Assembly: GCA_024305745.1 (NCBI GenBank)
Contig: JAHRBS010000006.1
Location: forward strand, 498,501-562,500
DNA length: 64,000 nucleotides
Reading direction: 5' to 3'
Origin: Polyporus tsugae
Taxonomy: Eukaryota > Basidiomycota > Agaricomycetes > Polyporales > Polyporaceae
Shown here: in pieces, positions 21,443 through 30,554 of the stretch
Position numbering within the stretch: the stretch's first letter is position 1
How the letters are laid out: every line of letters starts with the position of its first letter
Position numbers and translations under genes: made by a program
Notes under the pieces: model-generated
What the model saw: only the letters and a program-made list of their open reading frames with translations
Databases searched by the model: none
Told to the model about the DNA's origin: nothing

Positions 21443-23716
21443 CTAGATCTCTTGATTCATGCGTTCGGTCTGTCCGTCGGTTTGGGGATGATAGGCTGTA
21501 CTGGGATTGCCTTTGATTCCCATTTGTCGGTAGACTTCTTTGGTGAAGGAGGACACGAGGGTAGGACCTCGGTCCGACCATATGCGCTTGGGCAGGCTGT
21601 GGGGTACGACTACGTGTTTGATGAAGAGTCTCGCTTGTCCTTCCGAGTCTAGCGTTTTCGAACAGGGAATAGCAATGTAGTCCTTTGACTTCATATCGAC
21701 AAAGACTAGTATGGCATCATGTCCGTTGCATTCGGGTAGTCCGGTCATATAGTCCATGGTGACAAATTGCCAGTCCTGATCAGGAATAGGGTTGGGATGG
21801 AGTGGTGCGGCACGTGGTTGTCGATCAATCTTGACACGCTGGCACGTGATGCATCCGGCAACGTACTTGGCAACGTCTTTCTGAATGGACGGCCACCAAT
21901 AAGATCTCATGATCAGATCTTGTGTTTTGGCTGCGCCCGGATGTCCAGCCGCGATTGAGTCGTGGTGTGAAGCGATGACGCGTCCGCGAAGTTCCGAGTG
22001 GTTTGGAACGACCATTCTCCCCCTCCTGTAGATTAAGCCGTCCTCGGCTAATTCCCAATCATTGTCCTTTCCTAGTTTCTCGACTACAAGACGGTCATAA
22101 AGATTAACGTGTTCCAGACACATTTTCTTTAGATTGTCTGCTCCGTCTATCGTATGAGAAGCCGCAAACCAGTGTTCCTTGAGCAACGTGAAGTTTTCGA
22201 TCACGGGACCGGTTTTGTGGTCCACGTGTCTAGACAGAGCGTCTACTTTGCCCATGGTACGACCTGGTTTATGGTGTAACTTGAAATGGTAGTTCGCGAG
22301 AGTTGTCGCCCAACGCGCTTGTCGCGCGTTTAGCCGTTGTGGTTTTCGGAAGTATTCGAGGTTTTTGTGGTCATTATGGACCTCGAATTCTCGAGCGTTT
22401 TGGAGGAAGTGACGCCATTCTTGTAACGCGGCGATAACCGACAACATTTCTCGATCCCAGATCTCGTATCCTTTTTGTGCGGGTGTTAAGGAATGTGATA
22501 GGAAGGCAATAGGTTTCCATAGTCCATTCTGACACTGCGAGAGCTCAGCTCCAATCGCAAAGTTCGAGGCATCGCATTTGACTTTTAAGGGATCCATGTC
22601 GTTGGGTATGGCTAACACGGGGGCGTGTGTGATTGCGCCCTTGATCCCTTCAAAAGCGAGTTGATGCTCTGGAGTCCATGTCCATACGTTAAGACCCGTG
22701 AGACGATTCATTGGTCCAGCGATCTTTGAGAAGTCCTTGATAAACTGTCTATAGAAGTTTGCAAATCCGAGGAAACTCTGTACATCACGTTTGCACGTGG
22801 GTACCGGCCAATCAGTGACACCTTTGACCTTGCCCGGGTCCATGCGGATCTCGCCGGGGGTGATGATATGGCCTAAGTACTCGGTTTCTTGAGTTTTGAA
22901 CTCGCACTTCTGGGGTTTACACATAAGGTGATTGTCTCGAAGGATCTGTAGGACTTGTCGCACTATGCGTCTGTGTTCCTCTAGATCGGCTGTACAGATG
23001 ATGATGTTGTCCAAGTACACAATGACTTTTCCACGGAGAATCAGATCTTGGAAGATCGAATTCATCATCATTTGGAAAGTCGCCGGGGAATTCGTTAAGC
23101 CGAAGAACATGACGAGAGGTTTGTATAAGCCGCGATTCGTGATGAACACTGCTTTTTCCTCATCGCCGTCGACTATGCGAATATTGTTGTATCCCCAACG
23201 TATGTCTAACTTGGTATAGTACTGGGCTCCTTTCAGCCGATCTAGGATTTCTAGCATTAGAGGGAGGGGGTATATGTTTTTCTTGGTCAAGGCGTTTAAC
23301 TGTCGGTAGTCCTGAATGGGATGCAGTTTGCCGTCTTTTTTCTTAACAAAGAAGAACGGAGCCCCCCACGAGGATTTCGATGGACGAATTCGACCCGTGG
23401 ATAGATTTTCCTCTAAGAACACGTCTAGCGCTTGTTGTTCGTCTAGGGTCATGGGGTATATCTTTCCACAATACGGTTTAGCGTTCACGGTCAATTCAAT
23501 CGCGTGGTCATAAGGCCGTCGTTCGGGAAGAGTGGAGAACGTCGCTTCGTCGAAGACGTCGCGGAAATCTCGATAGTACTCTGGGATCATTTCCTCGAAC
23601 ATTTGTTCTGCCTTGGTCTCATTCTGTTTGATTGCGATTTCCATTGCTACCGACATTTTCGCACGTATGTGGGCTGATCGAGCGTCAAGCCACAATCGGG
23701 TATATAGGGAGAAGAT
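21443..23716 (-). pseudogene. Chromovirus B reverse transcriptase, RNase H and integrase core
   Basis: RT motifs include FFFVKKKDGKLHPIQDYR, LDIRWGYNNIRI and the active site YLDN (codons about 23006-23014), the same Asn variant as in chromovirus A. RNase H keeps its Asp (VKCDASNFAIGAELSQ) and NDHKNLEYF. The integrase has its HHCC finger (HPGAAKTQDL, CITCQRV) and a DDE core with DYMTGLP, SDRGPTLVSS and QTDGQTERMNQE. It ends at TAG 21443-21445 and is preceded by TGA 23717-23719 in the protease frame. Apart from the nonsense codons, the catalytic residues of RNase H and integrase look intact. Confidence 0.92.
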
Positions 23717-24478
23717 TCAATCACCACCGCTGATGATGTGATGGCAAGTGCTCGGGCATCGGTCGAACTCGATGGTTTTGTTCTTCCAATGTATCGACAG
23801 ATTGTGATGCTCAATCCAGTTGTGCCCAAGATATATGTCCATTTTGCCAAGATCAGTGACTAGAAGCGGGATTTGTTCCGCGTGGTCTCCGATCTGTAGC
23901 TGTACGTCAACGTAATGCGTGATTCTACCACCTATGTTGGGAGATCCATCGGCGTTGAACACGTCAATGGGATGTGGGAATGGCTTAGGTGATAGGCCTG
24001 CATGCTGAACAAAGTTTCTATTGACACACGAACCGGTACAACCGGTGTCGCAGAGAGCCTTGGTGTCGTAAACCTGAAGAGTTTCTAGGTTTTTGATCAT
24101 AACCGGTATGTCTAGTTGTTTGCTTCCGGTACCGCGTGTGACTTTGAAGTACGTCGGACTGTAGGACATTACTCGGATGGCGTTAATGGGCGCACTAGGG
24201 GTTTTTTCAATTTTTTTGTTATTTTTGGACGAGAAATTAAGCACGGGTTCTAACCCGCCGCGCTGATCGTTGCCGGTAGGTTGGCTCCGACGATCAGTCG
24301 TCTTGTTGTTTTTAATAAGTATAGTACGTAACTGGGTAGGGTGGGGAATGGTGGAGTTGTCCGGTGAATAAGTAGGCATAGGTATCATACAACCCGGAAC
24401 GGGTACATCAGAGTCCAAGACAGAAAACCGATTCTGAAAACTATTGTAAAGTGACGGTCGCCGCGTGTGTGCGCTCAT
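23717..24478 (-). pseudogene. Chromovirus B protease and RT leader
   Basis: The frame opens at ATG 24476-24478, which overlaps the gag TGA as ATGA. It contains an aspartic-protease active site (CDTGCTGSCVN) and a downstream IYLGHNWIEHH strand typical of retropepsins of gypsy elements. It ends at TGA 23717-23719 in the same frame as RT, so an intact relative would make protease-RT-IN as one Pol polyprotein. Confidence 0.85.
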
Positions 24479-26388
24479 GTGGGACCGTAGGGAAAATGCT
24501 GCTCATACTTGTCCATCTGATACCGTATCTCGTTGTATCCATCCGTGTATTCCTCCAGTGCGTGCTGTGGCTCTGGGTCCTCGTGATAGGTAGGGACCGT
24601 TACCCCGGCAATCTGTGCAAGGAAGTCCTCGGGGTCTTCCTGATGGAAACGTCTGACCTCTTCAAGGAATTCCTCGCGACTGTCGCGTTCTTCCCATCGG
24701 TGCTTCTGTACCGCAGCTGCGCCGGTCTGGTTGGGGATATGCCACATGTCTCCACATGAGCCCTTCTCGGTCTGCTTTGCGCCGCACTTTCGGCATGGTC
24801 GGGCCCTGAGCCGATCAATGTCCATCGGCTGTCCGGCTCCTCCATACGTGACCCCTGTGCCTGTGCGTCTGTCTCCCGGCATCGTGGGTACCTGGGGACG
24901 TTGTGGGTAGTATGGCCGGGGTGGTGGATATTGTGATGCTGGGGCGTATGGCGGATATCGTGATGGAGGGAACACTGGGGAATATTCTGGGTATCGTGAC
25001 GGATACTGTGGGGCGTTTCCTGGGTATCGTGGGGGAGGGTTACCATAGCGCGGGGGAGCATTCGGTGGTGGATACTGAGGTGGAGCACATGGGCGTGGTT
25101 GTTGCGGGGGTGGTCGACGTGTGAAATCACGGATCTGGTGGTTGAAGATGATGCGATCGTTATCCATGGCGATGATTGTAGATTTCCACTGGGTGTAGGT
25201 GACAGGTTTTACCGGCATGGTGCTGATCGCAACTAGGTAGCTGGATGGTAGTGCATTTTTGAGCCGATTGTTAGCCGTGTCTTTGTTTTCCGTAGCACGG
25301 GCTGTCAGATCTTCCCATTCGTCAAAGAAGTCTTTGGCCCGGCGATTGCCCATGTGAATCTGATCGAGTGCGATGATTGCGTCGTTAACGTAGTTTATTG
25401 GTCTAAACTTCGCTGTCAACCCGGCCCAGAACGCTGCTACGTCCGGGTAGTTCCATCTATTCCCGTTTGCCACAAACTTGTCCTCTACGAGATTACGCTT
25501 CCATCTGTTCACAGTTGTACCACGAATCAACCCTAAGACGGCAGATATTGCTGGATCTTTGTCCAAGCCGGCCACGTAGACCTGGACGTCAGACTTCCAC
25601 TGTTCGAAGTCTGGGCTGATGCCATCGAAGTACTCGGGCTGGGCAAGTCTAGGCGGGGCGTGGTTCCTGCCTCCGCGTTGGGGTTGGGTTGCCGCGATGA
25701 AGTTTGCGATCTCCCCCGAGATCCACGCTTGCGTTGCCACGTCGAATGAAAATTTTTGCGCCATTGCTCGATGAGCGCGGGGTGGTTGGCTGATGCCGGC
25801 GGTTTGGACGGGAGGTTGGATGGGGTTTTGGGAAGCGGGTAAGGATCCTGTGGTCGTGGGGGAAGCGCAGAGACCAAGGTTCTCGAGGGCACGGACGAAT
25901 CCGTCTGAGTCAGATCTATGACGTCTGGAAGGTTCCTGATCGTTGTCTGAGTCTGTTGGAGGCGAGGGTTCTTCCGGGAGTTCTCGGTATTCGAATCAGC
26001 TACTTCCGGCGACCGGGGACGCTTCCGTGGATCCCGCAACTTGGACGGGGATGGGGATGTGTGCGACAGGCGGGGTAGGTTCTCGCTGGCGTTCTGGGCG
26101 GGTGCGTGGGTACGGACTTCCGGCGCATACAACGGGCTCAGGGGTCGGCTGACGCGCACGAGTTCTTGTGTGAGTTGTTCCAGGTACCGGAGCTGTTGGT
26201 TCCGGTGGCAGTTCGCGCGGGATGGGGATATACTGCGGGGTTCGGAAATCGATGGGGTTCTGGCTGTTGTACCGGTTGGGACACGGTTGTTGGTGGCACT
26301 GGTGGAGATTGTCGTTGAGGATGTGTGCGTCAACTCGGACGTCGTCTGATTTCTGGAATTGACAGTGCCGCTGTCCTGCGCAAGCCAT
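24475..26388 (-). pseudogene. Chromovirus B gag, with N-terminal Cys module
   Basis: The minus-strand frame runs from ATG 26386-26388 to TGA 24475-24477 and is interrupted only by TGA 25996-25998. The N-terminus has HQCHQQPCPNR (26272-26301), then a Pro-rich linker, a capsid-like region (FDGISPDFEQWKSDVQVY, EWEDLTARATE) starting near the internal Met at 25764, a long Pro/Tyr-rich repeat region, and a C-terminal Cys cluster CRKCGAKQTEKGSCGDMWH. That cluster is C-x2-C-x9-C-x4-H rather than the usual C-x2-C-x4-H-x4-C. Translation could also start at 25764. Confidence 0.85.
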
Positions 26389-26612
26389 GTTGCCCTATCT
26401 TCCCGCGCGTTTATAGCGCGGAGGACCGGTGGAGGGGATGGAGACGGAGTTGAGTACGATTCAAGCAGCAGATCCCAAGGGTCTATTCACTGGATACAAA
26501 GAAGGTGTGGGTAAGCGTACGGTTCGTGACAAGGTATAGATTATAGTAGCAGTTTTACCGCGGTATGGCTAACCGGGGTCTCCTGCGCCGAGTTGTGACA
26601 CGTGGTCACTGA

Positions 26613-27230
26613 CTACTCGGTTGGAATGGACACGTGTAGAATAGCGGTCTGGTCGATAATGTAAGGTATAAGGGAAATGTGAAATACCCAATAGGTGGGT
26701 TGTACGGATGCAATGATGCCGTAAAGAGAGTAGGCGGAAGTTGTTGGGGTGGCGGGGAAGCGGAAGATGACGTGTCCGGGAAGGACGGAGTAAAGGGAGC
26801 GTGGGACGTACACCATGACTTCTGTTCCTTGGAACAGCGGGGTGTTGACCCTTGTTTGGATGAAGGTGGCGTGCGCGAGATTGACGTGTCGGGATACGGC
26901 GATGTGGACGGGGACGCCGGCGTCTGAGTCGGAGTCAGAGTCGGAGTCTACGGTGGTGATGGGGTCGGAATCGGAGTCTGAGTTGATAAGGGGACTTGGG
27001 GATCAGTGACGAAGGTGCAGGGGCGGAATTGGGATAGGTGGTGTTGACGACGGAGACGGCGGCGACAAGTTGGTGAGGGTGTATATAGGGACGAGGTGGT
27101 GGGTGGTGCCGTCGGCGAGACGCACGACGAGCGGAGGGTTCGGGACGGGGAGAGAAGTGGAGGATGATGAGGACGCCACGGTTGGCAACGAAGACGGTGC
27201 GCCGTAGGTCGATGAAAGGGTAGCTTCGAG
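26613..27230 (-). pseudogene. Extra leader frame upstream of gag in chromovirus B
   Basis: Directly after the primer-binding site the minus strand has a frame of about 205 codons with a single TGA (27003-27005). The first part contains LVVRLADGTTHHLVPIYTL; the second part has an acidic Ser-Asp run (DSDSDSDSDA) followed by a compact, hydrophobic-strand-rich segment (GTEVMVYVPRSLYSV, GHVIFRFPATP). No ATG is seen at its 5' end and no known domain was recognised. It has protein-like composition and would precede gag (26388) by about 225 bp. Confidence 0.55.
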
Positions 27231-27232
27231 TT
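27222..27232 (-). promoter_or_regulatory. Primer-binding site of chromovirus B (self-primer type)
   Basis: One base after the 5' LTR the minus strand reads AACTCGAAGCT. The same 11-mer occurs on the opposite strand inside the 3' LTR (20302-20312) and, with one C-to-T difference, in the 5' LTR (27289-27299), so the RNA can pair with itself. There is no TGG-type tRNA match. Confidence 0.7.
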
Positions 27233-27233
27233 A

Positions 27234-27428
27234 TGATAAGGTCAGACCTCGCGCTAGCAATACGCGAAGGACTGGGGGACTAAAGACCAACTTGAAGCTG
27301 GGGAATTACCGCAGCTACCGAGGGGTTTATATATTGTACTGGAACCTGTGCACGGACCAGGTGCTTCAGGGCAGGTCGTACATGTCGTTACAGGTGGTAT
27401 TACTAATCGTAAGAATTGTATCGTAACA
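27234..27428 (-). repeat. 5' LTR of chromovirus B
   Basis: This is the promoter LTR for the minus-strand transcript, with TG...CA ends and the same TATATAAA box as its partner. The self-primer 11-mer has a single mismatch (27293). The GTTAC target duplication follows at 27429-27433. Confidence 0.93.
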
Positions 27429-27884
27429 GTTACCCGAGGACCGAAGACAATGAAGTCAAGACCAAAAACGTGTGGATGAAAGGACACACCGGTTAGTGTC
27501 CCCCGCCACGGCGGTTACGCAGGCTGATCGCGTCTCACCTGCACGCTCGCAGACATCGATGCCATATCGATGCTTTGGAGCCAACTGGTCACGGCGCTAC
27601 AAATCCTGTCCCCAGACGGGAAGTGGCGCTACATCAAACACATCCCTAACGCCATTGTACATACCCACCGGTGGCACGTCTCAACCGCCCCAATTTGAGA
27701 CTGAATCGGAGACGGTACAGATCGTCAACGCGGGAGACACGATGGAGATGCTGTCTGGGGGCTACTACAAGGCGGCCGTCCACCGCGTGTTCCAGCCGCC
27801 TGCAGACCAGCGCGGGTGCACGCGCCTGGGGTTGTACTACTTCGGATACCCCGACGACGACGTACGCCTCGTGCCGTTCAAGGA

Positions 27885-28004
27885 TATAGATAGATATATT
27901 CAATGATTATAGTGGCATTGAGGCCGTCTCGGCCGAAGTTGCCACTGTCGCTATCCTACTACTAAAGTACGACTGCTCGGAGTAAATCTACCGTCGTTCA
28001 AGGA
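27885..28004. mobile_element. 120-bp insertion with 9-bp duplication and hairpin
   Basis: The 9-mer GTTCAAGGA stands at 27876-27884 and again at 27996-28004, and the paralogous gene has no counterpart of the DNA between. The insert contains a hairpin: AGTGGCA (27911-27917) and TGCCACT (27940-27946) enclosing GGCC repeats. A 9-bp duplication is typical of Mutator-like elements, but I see no convincing terminal inverted repeats. Confidence 0.5.
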
Positions 28005-28107
28005 GAGCCCCGTCCTCCAGCGCGTTGGGATCACGAGGAAGTGTGCAGGCGAAGACGCGCCGACCACGCGCGAGTGGCGGACTGCGCGAACGAAGGTGTA
28101 TGGAGTG

Positions 28108-29690
28108 TTGACTTGTTCCGTCTGACCATCGGTTTGGGGGTGATAGGCTGTTGACATAGAGGCTCGGATGCCCAGCTTCCCACAAAACTCCTTGAAGAGC
28201 GCACTGGCAAACTGTGTTCCTCGATCTGAAATGATCTGTCGGAGTAGGCCATGATGTTTGAGTATGTGTTCGTAGACAAGCTCTGCTGCATCTGAGGCTG
28301 AGAAGTGGTCATCACATGCAAAGAAGTGGGCTCGCTTGGTCAACCGGTCTACCACCACTGCAATGGCCGTGTAAACATTGCCGTGTCTGTCATAGGACCT
28401 CACACTCCACCAGCAACTCACAGAACGAGTGCTCCAGAAACTACGGGCAAGTGATCTCTTCATTAAGCCTGAGAAGTGCAAGTTTGAACAACGGTCGGTT
28501 GAATTCCTTGGGTTGATCATCTCAAAGGATTCCATCACAATGGACCCAGCCAAGGTTGAAGGTGTAAAGAACTGGCCAACACCAACCAAAGTCAAGCATG
28601 TACAGCATTCCTTGGCCTTGCCAACTTCTACCGACATTTCATCAAGGACTTCTCAAAGATAGCTCACCCGCTCACAGTTCTCATCTGCAAGGACGCACCT
28701 TGGCAGTGGGGAGAAGACCAAGAAAACACCTTCCAGAGCCTCAAGACCGCCTTCACCACTGCTCCGATCCTCCAAATCCCCAATGACACTGCGCCTTTCC
28801 GCCTGGAAACAGACTCATCTGACTTCGCCACAGGGGCAGTACTGGAATAGTTGGGCGAAGATAAACTATGGCACCCAGTAGCGTTTTACTCCAAGTCCTT
28901 GAATGAGCATGAACGCAACTATGAGATCTATGACAAGGAGTTACTGGCCATCATACACGCTTTGGAGGAATATTGCCACTACCTGGAGGGACACCCTGAG
29001 CCGGTTGAGATCTGGTCGGATCACCTTAACCTCACCTACTTCCGGCAGGCCCAGAAGCTCACTTGTCGCCAAGCTCGCTGGAGTTTATTCCTTTCCCGTT
29101 TCAACTTCAACCTACGACACTGACCCGGCAAGACAATGCTTCATGCCGACCCTCTGTCCAGGAGGCCAGATCATGAGGAGGGGGTAAGCAGCGACAATGA
29201 TGGTCGAACACTGCTGAAGCCGGAGTTTTTTGCCATCAAAGCCATGCAAACCACCCACGCCTCTGAAGTTGACGACAAGCAACTACTGGACAAGATCAAG
29301 AAGGCACTCAAAGATGACACAATGACCAAGGATTACAAGGCACTGCTCAATAGTGGCCCTCGGGAGTTTGGAAAACCACTGCAAGAATGGAACTTTGAGA
29401 ATGGTCTCCTGCTCTATAGGGGAAAGGTCTATGTCCCAAAAGACCAGGAACTATGACTGGAGCTGCTCAAACTCCACCATGACACCACACTCGCTGGGCA
29501 CCCTGGCCGATGGAAGACCCAGGAACTTATCAGCCGCAACTACTGGTGGCCTGGAATGTCAATCGATGTCAAGAAGTATGTCAAGGGGTGCAATACATGC
29601 CAACGTAACAAAGCCTCATGCAACCCTCCCTTTGGACTACTGCAGCCAAATGAAGTCCCAGCTGGGCCATGGGAGATCTGGAGCATCGAC
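28108..29690. mobile_element. Rearranged gypsy fragment (third element) with internal inversion
   Basis: The minus strand at 28396-28111 encodes an integrase core (GNVYTAIAVVVDRLTKRAHF, ISDRGTQF, STAYHPQTDGQTEQVN). The plus strand at 28396-29690 encodes the RT thumb through the integrase zinc domain ([81 protein letters not shown]) with several stops and a frameshift near 28600. No LTRs are present. The plus part ends where the minus part begins in a normal Pol, so the two were probably contiguous before an inversion. It is a dead fragment inside the oxygenase gene. Confidence 0.85.
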
Positions 29691-30554
29691 GGCGCAAGGA
29701 CGACGTCGTGGAGGAGCAGGTTGTCAATGGGTTGGTCGTCAAGCATTTCAACTAGGTGGGGATATCTCGATATGGCAGCGTTCGATGTATATTCGAAAAA
29801 TCTTCTACATGTGTCGTAGACCCCACAACCGCACAAATGGAAAGCCAGCAATGCAACTACGATTACGACAAAAGCTCCGGTGTTTAGAGAGAGAGAGAGG
29901 GCTAGGTTCGACAGAGCACGGCCAACGGGCCCCATCTAACGTTGAACAGCAGTATTATTAGGGAAGCGGGCGGCCAGGACGAGCATCTTTGGGGACCCTC
30001 GGAGTTTGCCGACGCGGGTACCGGTGTTGGGCAGTTGCGCGTCTGTCCTGGCGCACACTGTGACTTACAAGGCGCATACATATACCACCGACACCCACCG
30101 ATACCTTGCTCCCGCTTCGTCGAGTACGTACATGGGACACTCTCCTCGTTATTCCATTCAGCCAGCGAGAACATTGTAGGCAAGATACAAACACCTCCAA
30201 GTCCAACGTCCTATCTTTCTGTGGAAATCTAGCGCTACGTTTATCTTCCCGGATGCCATCGCATTTGCCCGTACGTCCACTCCCGAATCTAGAGCTCATC
30301 ATTCACTCACCCCATAGGCACAGGGTGTATTGGGGACACTAAGTAGAGCGTTTTAGCCCGGTTAACGCCGTCTCCCGGCTTGTTTGTCAGACTGTCTTCC
30401 AACAGGAGCGACTTTCGCAATGACTGAACCGGATTGCGTGATGCCCTCGCACGAGTCGCGCACAGTACTTGGCCCAAATAAGTTTCTTCGCACCTCTGAA
30501 AGATCCGACCTGACAGCTTGTTCCCGTACTATCAGTAGAACTTTAACGTCTATT

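Larger units (their letters stand above)
20247..27428 (-). mobile_element. Chromovirus B, full-length Ty3/gypsy LTR retrotransposon
   Basis: Short 195-bp LTRs (20247-20441 and 27234-27428) with TG...CA ends flank a minus-strand leader frame, gag, protease, RT, RNase H, integrase and chromodomain. The 5-bp duplication GTTAC lies at 20242-20246 and 27429-27433, inside an oxygenase gene. The LTRs differ at seven positions. The Pol frame is intact in register but carries point nonsense codons at 23717-23719 (TGA), 21443-21445 (TAG), 21194-21196 (TGA) and 20834-20836 (TGA). The gag extension has a TGA at 25996-25998. It belongs to a different family from chromovirus A: LTR length, Gag and Pol differ clearly. 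Confidence 0.95.
27429..29754 (+). pseudogene. 3' half of the split 2-oxoglutarate oxygenase gene
   Basis: The last exon resumes at the GTTAC duplication and gives NVWMKGH, an intron (27491-27540), then the iron-binding HTD, LQILSPDGKWRYIKHIPN, a further intron and the distal His region (AVHRVFQPPADQRG). A 120-bp insertion follows at 27885-28004. After SPVLQRVG and TAREWRTARTKVYG the gene is interrupted again by a rearranged gypsy fragment (about 28108-29690). The C-terminus VVNGLVVKHFN and TAG at 29752-29754 lie beyond it. Everything but the insertions aligns with the intact paralogue at 30555. Confidence 0.85.
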
